Notes: generated by a model from the letters alone, not told the origin. A stretch of 15,966 nt of DNA from Bdellovibrionaceae bacterium UBA1609 (GCA_002321895.1 DCMZ01000013.1:1-15966), one strand, 5' to 3'. Counted from the first letter of the stretch, positions 1 to 7,745 are shown. Program-made: numbers and translations.

Positions 1-22
1 TAGCCAACTGAGCTATTCCCGC
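1..22 (-). tRNA. 5' end of a tRNA, probably tRNA-Gly (cut by window edge)
   Basis: On the minus strand the sequence reads GCGGGAAUAGCUCAGUUGG and then leaves the window. This is a typical tRNA 5' half: a 7-nt acceptor strand (GCGGGAA), U8-A9 and the D-stem GCUC. The anticodon is outside the window, so the glycine identity is an inference. It rests on the acceptor sequence, which is common in bacterial tRNA-Gly(GCC), and on its place after tRNA-Thr and tRNA-Tyr, an order often seen ahead of tuf. The 10-nt spacer from tRNA-Tyr implies a shared precursor transcript. Confidence 0.75.
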
Positions 23-32
23 TTCAGTCCAG

Positions 33-115
33 TGGAGGGAGGAGGATTCGAACCTCCGAAGCGATAACGCAGCAGGTTTACAGCCTGCCCCCTTTGGCCA
101 CTTGGGTATCCCTCC
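33..115 (-). tRNA. tRNA-Tyr (anticodon GUA)
   Basis: The minus strand folds into an 83-nt class II tRNA. The acceptor stem GGAGGGA/UCCCUCC is perfect, with discriminator A. The anticodon stem-loop carries GUA (CUGUAAA loop), a long variable arm follows as expected for tRNA-Tyr, and the T-arm is GGAGG-UUCGAAU-CCUCC. No CCA is encoded after the discriminator, so CCA must be added by nucleotidyltransferase. It is the middle gene of a Thr-Tyr-Gly tRNA cluster, 40 nt downstream of tRNA-Thr. Confidence 0.96.
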
Positions 116-155
116 GTTAGGGAGCTTCGTGCATTGGATCAAAGAACAGGGCGAA

Positions 156-228
156 AGCTGGCGATGGGACTCGAACCCGCAACCTGCTGATTACAAATCA
201 GCTGCTCTACCAATTGAGCTAATCCAGC
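156..228 (-). tRNA. tRNA-Thr (anticodon UGU) with mispaired acceptor/T-arm junction
   Basis: The minus strand gives a 73-nt cloverleaf: D-arm GCUC...GAGC, anticodon stem GCUGA/UCAGC with loop UUUGUAA (anticodon UGU, threonine) and T-loop UUCGAGU. CCA is not encoded. The distal five acceptor pairs (GCUGG/CCAGC) are perfect, but positions 6 and 7 (A, U) face G67 and C66, and the T-stem has C50 opposite A64 and G49 opposite U65. Slipping the strand so that A6-U7 pairs with U65-A64 only moves the problem, since it leaves two bulged bases. The gene is first in the Thr-Tyr-Gly cluster behind a promoter-like sequence, which argues for a functional tRNA. A mild defect or a sequencing error is possible. 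Confidence 0.88.
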
Positions 229-247
229 GCCGAGTAAGTAGACGGAA

Positions 248-277
248 TTTCTACTGGGAGAGTGCGCGCTCGGTCAA
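248..277 (-). promoter_or_regulatory. Candidate sigma70 promoter of the tRNA cluster
   Basis: On the minus strand, TTGACC (272-277) is separated by 18 nt from TAGAAA (248-253), about 20 nt upstream of the mature tRNA-Thr 5' end. The -35 is a 5/6 match and the -10 a 4/6 match to the sigma70 consensus. The position fits a dedicated promoter for the tRNA operon, separate from rlmB upstream. The call rests on pattern and position only. Confidence 0.5.
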
Positions 278-356
278 AGCATATTTGGTATTTATTGAAA
301 AATAATTGGAGAACTCACCCTCATCAACGTGGTGCATAGACACAATTGCTCAATCC

Positions 357-1196
357 TTAGGACAAATTCAACTGTTGTCGACGACATTCGCCCAAAGCGA
401 GGGCCGCGGCAACGGATGCATTATAACTAGCTTCAGCGTCGATTTGTGGAATTTTAAGCCAAACATCTGAGGCACTTAAAATAGGTTTTCGGACACCCTT
501 TCCCTCGGCACCAACCACCCAGGCGACTTTTTCTGGAAAATCTTCCTGCCAAACCACCTTATCTGCCCGATGATCTAAGGCATAAATCCAATAGCCCATA
601 TCTTTTAAATCACTCAAAGTGCTCGCCAAATTAGACTCTTCGCTCACGGGAACATGCTCGGCTCCGCCGCAAGCGACTTTTATTGCCGTAGGAGTAAGAG
701 AGGTGGACCTTTGTGAGGGAGTAAATATCGCAGAAACTCCCATTAACCATGCTGTTCTCACGATAGCGCCTAAATTATGAGGGTCTTCAATCCCATCTAA
801 AACCATGACTTGTTTAGCCCCATCAGACTTTAACTCTTCATAGCTGACTTGCGGCCTCTCTTGAACCACAAGACAAATCCCCTGATGGGATGGACATATT
901 TTATTAAAAAAACCTATAGAGGTCTCTTTTATTGGAATCCGATGGGCTTTAGCCCAATCAGCAAATTCAGATAAATCTGCATTCTCTGAGTAGCCTTTTT
1001 TTAAATACAGCTCATTAATAGCATGTGGACGCACTTTAATAGCCTCATTAACAGCATGAATACCTACAAGGAGTCGACCTCGCGGAATAGACAACTGTTT
1101 ATCTGGTGAATCCTTTGGACCCCTTCGAGATTTTGATTTTGGCTTTCTCATGACCGGATCATTACACAACTCGACGAGTCGACGATTTAAAATCAT
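357..1196 (-). CDS. rlmB: SpoU-family rRNA 2'-O-methyltransferase, RlmB-like (23S rRNA Gm2251)
   Basis: This is a TrmH/SpoU (SPOUT) methyltransferase of up to 279 aa that transfers a methyl group from S-adenosylmethionine to a ribose 2'-OH. The C-terminal knotted domain shows the three family motifs: NLGAIVRTA (residues 141-149, with the catalytic Arg), VGAEGKGV (228-235) and IPQIDAEASYNASVA (249-263, usually IPM...SLNVSVA). The segment GRLLVGIHAVNEAI (40-53) is typical of the RlmB-type N-terminal substrate-binding domain. The 23S G2251 target is inferred from this architecture; other TrmH paralogues are possible. The start is uncertain. The ATG at 1196 has no Shine-Dalgarno sequence, and the in-frame ATG at 1151 would give a 264-aa protein beginning with a basic tail, also without a clear site. 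It lies 41 nt after the pyrF stop codon and is probably cotranscribed with it. Confidence 0.88.
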   Translation of the reverse strand: MILNRRLVELCNDPVMRKPKSKSRRGPKDSPDKQLSIPRGRLLVGIHAVNEAIKVRPHAINELYLKKGYSENADLSEFADWAKAHRIPIKETSIGFFNKICPSHQGICLVVQERPQVSYEELKSDGAKQVMVLDGIEDPHNLGAIVRTAWLMGVSAIFTPSQRSTSLTPTAIKVACGGAEHVPVSEESNLASTLSDLKDMGYWIYALDHRADKVVWQEDFPEKVAWVVGAEGKGVRKPILSASDVWLKIPQIDAEASYNASVAAALALGECRRQQLNLS

Positions 1197-1237
1197 ATAA
1201 TCTGTAAAAATTATCAGAACTCACCGAGTGATCTCCC

Positions 1238-1927
1238 TTAAGACAATGAATCAAAGATTGCTTTGGCTGCCTGACGAGGTGAGTCTGCCGCCAATATGGG
1301 CCGCCCCACAACCAGGTAACTTGAACCTTGCTCCAAGGCCTCCTTAGGCGTCAAAACCCGCTTTTGATCATTACTATCTGAACCTTTTGGCCGAATCCCT
1401 GGGGTCACAATCACTAATTCATCACTGAGCTCCCGAACCCTTCGGGCCTCCTCTCCAGAACAAACCAAACCCTTTAAGCCAGACTCCAAAACATCTTTAG
1501 CCAAAAGCTCCACTTGCTCAGGAATACTCGCCTTAATTTGAGTGGACGGTAAGGTGTCGGAGTTAAAACTGGTAAGCACCGTTACGGCAAGAATTTTAAA
1601 AGGCCTGTTCTGGCAAAGCTCTTTCTCTAACTCCGCAAGGCGACTCAAAGCCTCCGGGCCAGCCTGCGCATGGATCGTGCAAAAAGAGGCTCCTGCATCA
1701 AACACAGCTTGAACAGAGGCAGCCATAGTATTGGGAATATCATAAAACTTATTATCTACAAAAACAGGTCGAATCTGAGAAAGCTCTTCAGTGAGAGCAT
1801 GTCCATATTTCAAGTTTAATCTAGGGCCAATTTTAAACCCGCCCACAAATTCACCGCATTGATCAGCCAGCTCCAGGGCTCGCTCTCGAGTGTCCACATC
1901 TAATGCTAAAAAAATAGGATTCTCCAT
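1238..1927 (-). CDS. pyrF: Orotidine 5'-phosphate decarboxylase
   Basis: This 229-aa enzyme catalyses the last step of de novo UMP synthesis, OMP to UMP plus CO2. The catalytic D-x-K-x-x-D motif is seen as VDNKFYDIPNT (Asp58, Lys60, Asp63 when counted from the ATG chosen here). GFKIG near residues 30-34 is typical of the first substrate-binding strand. VTPGIRP near residue 175 and VVGRPI near residue 207 form the phosphate-binding end of the TIM barrel. The length matches bacterial PyrF. An in-frame TTG one codon upstream (1930) is not the likely start: the Shine-Dalgarno sequence AGGAG (1933-1937) is 5 nt from the ATG at 1927 but only 2 nt from the TTG. An intrinsic terminator lies just upstream of this ribosome-binding site, which suggests attenuation control or initiation very close to the gene. 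rlmB follows. Confidence 0.96.
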   Translation of the reverse strand: MENPIFLALDVDTRERALELADQCGEFVGGFKIGPRLNLKYGHALTEELSQIRPVFVDNKFYDIPNTMAASVQAVFDAGASFCTIHAQAGPEALSRLAELEKELCQNRPFKILAVTVLTSFNSDTLPSTQIKASIPEQVELLAKDVLESGLKGLVCSGEEARRVRELSDELVIVTPGIRPKGSDSNDQKRVLTPKEALEQGSSYLVVGRPILAADSPRQAAKAIFDSLS

Positions 1928-1950
1928 CAAATCTCCTGCCTGTGCTTAGA

Positions 1951-1979
1951 TAAAAAAAAGCCCCCAAGATTTGGGAGCT
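1951..1979 (-). terminator. Rho-independent terminator or attenuator directly upstream of pyrF
   Basis: Minus-strand hairpin AGCUCCCAA-AUC-UUGGGGGCU has a 9-bp stem with one G-U pair and a 3-nt loop, and is followed by a run of eight U. It is a good intrinsic terminator in the minus direction only. The U-run ends about 14 nt before the pyrF Shine-Dalgarno sequence. It therefore either ends the upstream transcription unit or acts as an attenuator in the pyrF leader. Confidence 0.85.
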
Positions 1980-2013
1980 TTGAATTTGAAAATAATCGTT
2001 TTTCACGGACCTT

Positions 2014-2043
2014 ATTCTAGTGAATAAGACAGGATAAATACAA
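2014..2043 (-). promoter_or_regulatory. Weak promoter-like sequence and hairpin in the pyrF leader
   Basis: The minus strand has TTGTAT (2038-2043), an 18-nt spacer and TAGAAT (2014-2019). The -10 is a 5/6 match and the -35 only 3/6. The -10 sits inside the inverted repeat CTTATTC-ACTA-GAATAAG (2011-2028), and a smaller inverted repeat GATTC-AAA-GAATC lies at 2047-2059. If used, this promoter would give a leader of about 80 nt containing the terminator hairpin before pyrF. Alternatively the repeats are simply hairpins in a 3' UTR. Confidence 0.3.
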
Positions 2044-2066
2044 TGAGATTCTTTGAATCGGAGAAT

Positions 2067-2195
2067 TTATAAGCAAACAGGACATTTTGGAGGCTTAGGA
2101 GGAGGATCCCCTTTACCGCGCTTCTCCGTCACATCGACCTGAATCAGAACCCAAGAAAGCATTATTGTTAAACTAAGCCATTTGAAATTATTCAT
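2067..2195 (-). CDS. Possible 42-aa exported or membrane-anchored microprotein
   Basis: This open frame begins MNNFKWLSLTIMLSWVLI and continues with a charged stretch and a proline-rich tail, DPPPKPPKCPVCL. The N-terminus has a lysine followed by a hydrophobic run (about residues 6-19), like a short signal sequence or membrane anchor. The C-terminus has a CPVC pair of cysteines. I do not recognise it. It stands alone between proS (stop 118 nt upstream) and pyrF, with hairpins and a terminator after its stop. Its Shine-Dalgarno sequence is poor: GGGGAG is 15 nt from the ATG and only AGAAG is nearer. It may be a real monocistronic small gene or a chance frame. I infer no function. Confidence 0.4.
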   Translation of the reverse strand: MNNFKWLSLTIMLSWVLIQVDVTEKRGKGDPPPKPPKCPVCL

Positions 2196-2312
2196 GCTTC
2201 TATTCTGAAACTCCCCTGTAATTGCGTCAAAACAAATACTTAAAATAATTCAGGAAAGTAATAGAAGTGGAACTTTTGTTTCTTTAAAGACTAGACGTAA
2301 AACCTAATGCTC

Positions 2313-4043
2313 TTAGTTATTGAGGAGCATTCCCACTTTGGAAACCACTTCCGCAATAGGCAGAGATTCCTTTTCCTTGGAGGCGCGGTGAAACACCTCA
2401 ACCTCTCCATTGGAAACACCTCTTCCTCCCACCGTAATTCTCAATGGAAATCCGATAAGATCTGCATCTTTGAATTTTACACCGGGGCGCTCTTTACGAT
2501 CATCTACGAACACATCTATACCCAAGCCCTGAAGACCAGCCTCAATATCCTGAACCACTTCGTCGACCTTTTCATCCTTTGGATCTAAATGACAAATATG
2601 AACATCAAATGGAGCCAATGCTCGTGGCCAAACAACTCCATCCTCATCATGACTTTGCTCAATCGCCGCCTGAACCGTCCGGCCCACACCAATACCGTAG
2701 CAACCCATCTCAATGAGCTGGGCCTTCCCATTTTTATCCAAGAACGTGGCCTTCATAGCTTTCGAATATTTTGTACCTAGATAGAAAATATGCCCTACCT
2801 CTATACCTCGAACCTCTTTTAACAGGCCTTTACCGTCAGGAGATTTATCCCCCTCCTTAGCCATTCTAAAATCAACCCACTCTTTCAATTGGAAATCTCG
2901 ACCAGTATTTACATTTTTAAGATGAAAATCATCTTTATTGGCTCCCACCACAAAGTTCTTGAAATGCTTAAGCCCATTATCAAAATAGATCGGAATATTA
3001 ATTCCAACAGGCCCACAGCTACCAGGACTGGCGCCGGTGATTTGCTTGACCTCTTCGTCAGTCAACAATTCCGCTGGATTCGCCAAACCAAAATGGTTTT
3101 TAATTTTAATGGGATTAACTTCATCATCACCACGTAAACATACGGCAATCGGCGATAACCCATCTTTGCTTTGATCATCCGTCACCGAATAAAACATTGT
3201 TTTGACTAAAAATTTCTCTTCCGTATTTGTAGCTTTCGACAAATCAGCAATAGATCGCAAACCAGGCGTAGGAAACTCCTCCAGCGCCAACTCTTCTGTT
3301 CCACCATAAACTACATCTTCAACGTCTATAGCAGGACAGACTTCGCTATTTGCCGCAAACTCACTTTCGGTTGATACCATAAGTGAGTCCTCTCCACTGT
3401 CAGCAATAACATGAAATTCCTCAGATTTATCACCACCAATATTTCCAGAATCGGCTTTAACAATTCTGTAATCGAGCCCTAAACGATCAAAGGCTCTCTT
3501 ATAAGCCGCATGCATTAGGTCATAGCTATCAAGTGCAGCATCTCTGTCCACATCAAAACTATATGCATCTTTCATTGTGAACTCTCGCCCACGCATTAAC
3601 CCAAACCGCGGACGAATTTCATCTCTAAATTTAGTCTGAATTTGATAAATAATTACCGGCAGATCTCGATAACTCTTTAAATCATGCCTAACATAATCAG
3701 TAATTACTTCTTCATGAGTCGCTCCTAGGCAAAACTCCTGACCATTTCTATTTTTAAACCGAGCTAAACCATCACCCATCTCAGTCCATCGATTTGTCTC
3801 TTGCCATAACTCTGCGGGATGTACCACCGGCATGAGGATTTCAATCAGACCATCTTTTTCAAACTCTTCACGGAGAATACTTTCAAACTTCCTCTGAGCC
3901 TTGAGGGCCATAAATCCAAGAGTGTAGATACCCGGCGTCACTTTCTTTATCAAACCGGCCCTCAGCATGAGTTTATGACTGGCAATCTCAGCGTCAGCAG
4001 GAGTTTCTTTTTGTGTAAATAAGTGTGCTTTCGACCATCTCAT
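2313..4043 (-). CDS. proS: Prolyl-tRNA synthetase (bacterial type with editing domain)
   Basis: This 576-aa class II aminoacyl-tRNA synthetase charges tRNA-Pro in the cytoplasm. The bacterial-type order is visible. Motif 1 lies near residues 55-80. Motif 2 covers 105-165, with GATHEE, the TKFRDEIRPRFGLMRGREF block and MKDAYSFD. The inserted editing domain spans about 225-400, with EKFLVKTM (its Lys281 matches the editing lysine) and GSCGPVG. Motif 3, GCYGIGVGRTVQA, is at 448-460. The C-terminal anticodon-binding domain begins near residue 478 and includes DDRKERPGVKFKDADLIG. The length matches E. coli ProS (about 572 aa). The ATG at 4043 has GAGAGG about 10 nt upstream. It starts 15 nt after the ntrX stop codon, so it is probably the last gene of an ntrY-ntrX-proS transcript. 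Confidence 0.98.
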   Translation of the reverse strand: MRWSKAHLFTQKETPADAEIASHKLMLRAGLIKKVTPGIYTLGFMALKAQRKFESILREEFEKDGLIEILMPVVHPAELWQETNRWTEMGDGLARFKNRNGQEFCLGATHEEVITDYVRHDLKSYRDLPVIIYQIQTKFRDEIRPRFGLMRGREFTMKDAYSFDVDRDAALDSYDLMHAAYKRAFDRLGLDYRIVKADSGNIGGDKSEEFHVIADSGEDSLMVSTESEFAANSEVCPAIDVEDVVYGGTEELALEEFPTPGLRSIADLSKATNTEEKFLVKTMFYSVTDDQSKDGLSPIAVCLRGDDEVNPIKIKNHFGLANPAELLTDEEVKQITGASPGSCGPVGINIPIYFDNGLKHFKNFVVGANKDDFHLKNVNTGRDFQLKEWVDFRMAKEGDKSPDGKGLLKEVRGIEVGHIFYLGTKYSKAMKATFLDKNGKAQLIEMGCYGIGVGRTVQAAIEQSHDEDGVVWPRALAPFDVHICHLDPKDEKVDEVVQDIEAGLQGLGIDVFVDDRKERPGVKFKDADLIGFPLRITVGGRGVSNGEVEVFHRASKEKESLPIAEVVSKVGMLLNN

Positions 4044-4058
4044 CTTTTTTCAGCCTCT

Positions 4059-5426
4059 CTACATGTCCAAACCATAGGATTTTATTTTTCTATGCAAATA
4101 GGATCTCTCTAATCCAATTTGCTCTGCTGTCTTTGTGATATTTCCGTCATTTTCGTCAATCATACGAATCAAAAAGTCTCTTTCGAAACGAGCTCGTGCC
4201 TCCCGAAAGTTCATCCCGAAATCATCAGAAGTGCCTTCCGTTTTTTCAAAGGTAAGCCCTGCAAACCTTAAATCTGGAACCTCTACATAATCACCAGGAG
4301 TAAGAATGTAAATGCGTTCAATGAAGTTTCTCAATTCTCGCACATTTCCTGGCCAACTGTATTTCATTAGGCGCTCAAGTGCTTGTTCACTAAAAATTTT
4401 AGGCCTATACCCTCCACCTTTTGAAAATTGATTACCAAAATGGCGTATAAGAGCCGGAATATCATCTGACCGAGTCCTCAATGGAGGTACAACAAACGGA
4501 ATAACATTTAGTCGATAGTATAAATCCTCTCGGAAATTTCCATTCTTAATCTCCGCCTCTAAGTCTTTGTTAGTAGCGGCTATAACCCGAACGTCTACCT
4601 CAATTTTTTCAGCGCCTCCAACGCGAGTAAAGCTCTTCTCCTGGAGAATTCTGAGAATTTTTGATTGGGCATCTAAACTCATGTCACCAATTTCATCTAG
4701 CAATAAGGTACCGCCATGGGCCTGATCAAATTTCCCCTTCTTACTCTGAGTGGCCCCAGTAAAAGCCCCCTTCTCATATCCAAACAACTCAGCTTCGATC
4801 AATTCTGATGGAATAGCTGCACAGTTCACTTCAATAAAGGGGTTTCCAGCACGTCGAGACAAATAGTGAACATTTTGAGCAACAAGCTCTTTCCCCGTTC
4901 CATTTTCACCGGTGATCAAAACCCAAGACTCTGTGGGAGCAACACGTGTTACCATCTGCTTGAGGCTCACCATTTTTGCAGAATCACCCACCATTGCAAT
5001 ATCGGTACGCAATTTAGTAAGAAGAGCATTCTTCTGAAGTCGCTCCGACTGGAAACTTAAAATATTAGCAATCAATATAGAAATTTTATCAATGGACAGG
5101 GGCTTCTCAACAAAATCCCAAGCTCCCAACTTCGTAGCCTTTACTGCCGTTTCAATGGTTCCATGACCTGACATGATAATAAACTCGATATGGGGAAATT
5201 CCACTTTGGCTTTTTGAAGAACATCGATTCCATCAAGATCACCAGGCATCCAAATATCAAGTAACACAATCTGTGGATTCACCGCTCTTATTTGCTCTAA
5301 GCCTCTAGCACCATCTTCAGCGACACTAACATCAAACCCATCATCCTCAAGCGACGCACTAATTATTTCCCGAATCGCTTTTTCATCATCGACAATTAGA
5401 ATTTTGGCTTTTCCATTAATATTCAT
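4059..5426 (-). CDS. ntrX: NtrX-like sigma54-dependent response regulator
   Basis: This 455-aa bacterial enhancer-binding protein has three parts. The receiver domain (about 6-120) has acidic Asp14/Asp15, phosphoacceptor Asp57 (VLLDIWMPG), Ser86 and Lys108. The AAA+ sigma54-activation domain (about 145-385) has Walker A GENGTGKE (173-180), the sigma54-contacting GAFTGA loop (220-225), Walker B LLLDEIGD (241-248) and the arginine-finger segment FREDLYYRLNV. A Fis-type helix-turn-helix lies at about 415-452. It can therefore be phosphorylated and activate RNA polymerase-sigma54. The NtrX assignment comes from its direct partner: the histidine kinase gene immediately upstream has NtrY architecture, and its TAG stop is followed at once by this ATG. 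That 0-nt junction implies translational coupling. Target promoters cannot be read from the sequence. Confidence 0.88.
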   Translation of the reverse strand: MNINGKAKILIVDDEKAIREIISASLEDDGFDVSVAEDGARGLEQIRAVNPQIVLLDIWMPGDLDGIDVLQKAKVEFPHIEFIIMSGHGTIETAVKATKLGAWDFVEKPLSIDKISILIANILSFQSERLQKNALLTKLRTDIAMVGDSAKMVSLKQMVTRVAPTESWVLITGENGTGKELVAQNVHYLSRRAGNPFIEVNCAAIPSELIEAELFGYEKGAFTGATQSKKGKFDQAHGGTLLLDEIGDMSLDAQSKILRILQEKSFTRVGGAEKIEVDVRVIAATNKDLEAEIKNGNFREDLYYRLNVIPFVVPPLRTRSDDIPALIRHFGNQFSKGGGYRPKIFSEQALERLMKYSWPGNVRELRNFIERIYILTPGDYVEVPDLRFAGLTFEKTEGTSDDFGMNFREARARFERDFLIRMIDENDGNITKTAEQIGLERSYLHRKIKSYGLDM

Positions 5427-7703
5427 CTAAACCCATCCTTCAGTTGTAGGTTCTTCGGACTTCAAAATACTTTCTTCAGTACTGGCAATTAACACCGGCA
5501 ATTCAATTAACATTTTGGTCCCCTGAGGCTTATTGCGCAAGGCTCTTATGTATCCATTATGATCCTCAACAGTCCGCTTCACGATAGCCAATCCTAAACC
5601 CGTCCCATCAGACTTAGTAGTTACATAAGGCTCAAAAACCCTATCCACAATTTGCGGCGGGACGCCCGGGCCATTGTCCTTGACGCAAATCGTTGCTAGC
5701 TTAAGAGGTGCATTATACCGAGTTTCAATTTGTATCCGCGGCTTTTCCACATCTGATACTGCTGAAACAGCATTATCAATCAAGTTAGTGATCACACGCT
5801 TCATTTGATCAGGATCAAATAAAAACTCAGGAAGATCTGAGCTGGCATCGAATTGGAAATTGATCCCCTTTTCCCCAAGACTAAATAAAACCAAGCTTTG
5901 CTCAATGACCTTATTTAAATCGGCAATCGTCGGATGACTTTGAGGCAAACGAGCATAATTACTAAACTCATTCACAAGATGTTTAAGATCATCCACTTGT
6001 TCAATGATCATATTCGTACACTGACTAAAAGCTTCATCATCAATTTTACCGCCGAACTTTTTACTTAACCGTTGTGCGGAAAGCTTAATCGGCGTCAAAG
6101 GATTCTTTATCTCATGAGCGATCCTACGAGCTACTTCAGTCCAGGCAGCGGCCCTTTGTGCTCGAACCACGTCAGACATATCATCGAATACAAAAACCTG
6201 ACCAATCTCTTTACCTTTATCAGCTTTTAAAACAGATACTGTTAGACGAACAGGCACTGGTCTTTCGTGTATTCTAAGCATAACTTCTTTTTGCAATCGA
6301 AATGCGGCACTCTTTTTCATAGAACGAAGCATATCATTGAACACGTCATAGTAATCACCAGAGAGTACTTCTTTCGCTTTACGCCCAACAAATTCACTGG
6401 CCTTAATTTTCAAAAGTCCTTCGGCATGGCGATTTATCATCGTAATTATACCATCTTGGTCGACCGTAATAACACCCGTACTCACATTGCCAAGTACTAC
6501 CTCCATATAACGATTGTATTCATCAATCTGCGATAGGGTTTTACGTAGGGCAAAATTGGCCTCTTTAATTTCCCCTTCAGAAGACTCAAGTGCATGGGTC
6601 ATATTATTAAAGTTTGCGATAAGCTCGTTGATCTCATCCGAAGCGGTATTCATCTCCAAAGACTTATATTCTCCCTGCGCCACATTTCTTGAGGCCTCAC
6701 CCAAGGCTTGCAGAGGAATCGAGAGTTGCTTGGCGAGATGGAACCCAAACCATGTCGCTCCCAACATAATAAACAACGTCATCAATACCAAAATGATCAG
6801 GTAGATCGATTTAATTGGGTATTCGATAGGGTTAATGTTTCTGAAATCCTGATAGGCACTCGCAATATCTTCAATCTTTGAAATCAGTGATAGGGGGATA
6901 AATGAGCTAACTACAATGGCACTTCGAAAGTCCTTTACGGGAACTATAACCCTTACCAAATTTCCTTCAGCAAAATGATGAATAGTGCTGCCTTCAGCAT
7001 TGTCTGCAAGCCCCTTTTTTTTGAACTCTAAAGACACTTCGGGAAGTTCAGGCAAAGCTTTATCCGGATCCACAGCAACAATTCTTGGCGAAAAGAAATC
7101 AGGGTAATATTCGACAGAATCCAATCTATAGTTTTGCCTAAAATTTTCGAGAATAATAGACAAGGTATCTCGATCCTGCCCAAAATCTATATCTTCCGCC
7201 ATTATCCGTGCAAAATGGTAGTTCCTTTTTTTCGCGTTAGAATAGTATTCGTTTGTAACTTCAAGAGAACTCTTAAGGACCCCCGACATCTTTTCAGAAA
7301 ACCACTTATCAAACGAATTATTAATATAGAAAACTGAAATCAAAAACATAAGCAGGGTTGGGATCACTGAAAAACTCACAAATGCGGCTATCAGCTTACT
7401 TTTAAGCGTCCCACCAAAGATCCCATCTCTTCTCTCTGTAAAAACCTTCACAACGTTTCGAAATATGAAATAAGTTAGAAGTAGAAAGAGAATAATATTA
7501 AAATTAACTAAACCGATAAAAAATATGGAATGAACAAAAGGTAACGAGTGTGAGAAATCAAAAAGCAAAAACTCAATATAAGTCAGAACTAGGAATAGTA
7601 CCCCAAGAACTGTGACGTAAGCGTACTCCCGCTTACGTTTTTGAGTTTCGCCCGGTTCTTTGAGTCGAAACAAATCTAGATTGTCTTTTTTATTATCACC
7701 CAT
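5427..7703 (-). CDS. ntrY: NtrY-like membrane sensor histidine kinase
   Basis: This 758-aa kinase has membrane segments at about 28-48, 57-82, 103-127 and 297-322. The long segment between the last two (about 128-296) is a probable periplasmic sensing domain. A HAMP linker follows (about 320-375), then a PAS domain (about 395-510). The kinase core has the H-box HEIKNPLTPIK with phosphoacceptor His530, the N-box NLIDNA (640-645), the G1 box DNGPGVP (676-682) and the G2 box GTGLGLA (700-706). This order is characteristic of NtrY, which pairs with NtrX and is linked in other bacteria to nitrogen, redox or envelope signals. The signal here is unknown. The ATG at 7703 has only a weak GGG/CCGGG sequence in front. 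An intrinsic terminator from the preceding unit ends about 12 nt before it, so transcription must read through the terminator or use an unusual start. Confidence 0.88.
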   Translation of the reverse strand: MGDNKKDNLDLFRLKEPGETQKRKREYAYVTVLGVLFLVLTYIEFLLFDFSHSLPFVHSIFFIGLVNFNIILFLLLTYFIFRNVVKVFTERRDGIFGGTLKSKLIAAFVSFSVIPTLLMFLISVFYINNSFDKWFSEKMSGVLKSSLEVTNEYYSNAKKRNYHFARIMAEDIDFGQDRDTLSIILENFRQNYRLDSVEYYPDFFSPRIVAVDPDKALPELPEVSLEFKKKGLADNAEGSTIHHFAEGNLVRVIVPVKDFRSAIVVSSFIPLSLISKIEDIASAYQDFRNINPIEYPIKSIYLIILVLMTLFIMLGATWFGFHLAKQLSIPLQALGEASRNVAQGEYKSLEMNTASDEINELIANFNNMTHALESSEGEIKEANFALRKTLSQIDEYNRYMEVVLGNVSTGVITVDQDGIITMINRHAEGLLKIKASEFVGRKAKEVLSGDYYDVFNDMLRSMKKSAAFRLQKEVMLRIHERPVPVRLTVSVLKADKGKEIGQVFVFDDMSDVVRAQRAAAWTEVARRIAHEIKNPLTPIKLSAQRLSKKFGGKIDDEAFSQCTNMIIEQVDDLKHLVNEFSNYARLPQSHPTIADLNKVIEQSLVLFSLGEKGINFQFDASSDLPEFLFDPDQMKRVITNLIDNAVSAVSDVEKPRIQIETRYNAPLKLATICVKDNGPGVPPQIVDRVFEPYVTTKSDGTGLGLAIVKRTVEDHNGYIRALRNKPQGTKMLIELPVLIASTEESILKSEEPTTEGWV

Positions 7704-7715
7704 CCCGGAGCCCAG

Positions 7716-7745
7716 AATAAAAAGAATTGGCCCCGATCGGGGCCA
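7716..7745 (-). terminator. Rho-independent terminator between the rib cluster and ntrY
   Basis: Minus-strand hairpin UGGCCCC-GAUC-GGGGCCA has a perfect 7-bp GC-rich stem and a 4-nt loop, and is followed by the U-rich tail AAUUCUUUUUAUU. It begins 5 nt after the stop codon of the 92-aa gene. On the plus strand the flank is A/T-mixed without a U-run, so it points toward ntrY. Its tail ends about 12 nt before the ntrY start codon. Confidence 0.88.

Noticed and set aside
1197..1237. Short TCAC-TCG-GTGA inverted repeat followed by a T-rich stretch between pyrF and rlmB.
   Set aside because: The stem is only 4 bp and the T-tract is displaced, so it is too weak to call a terminator.
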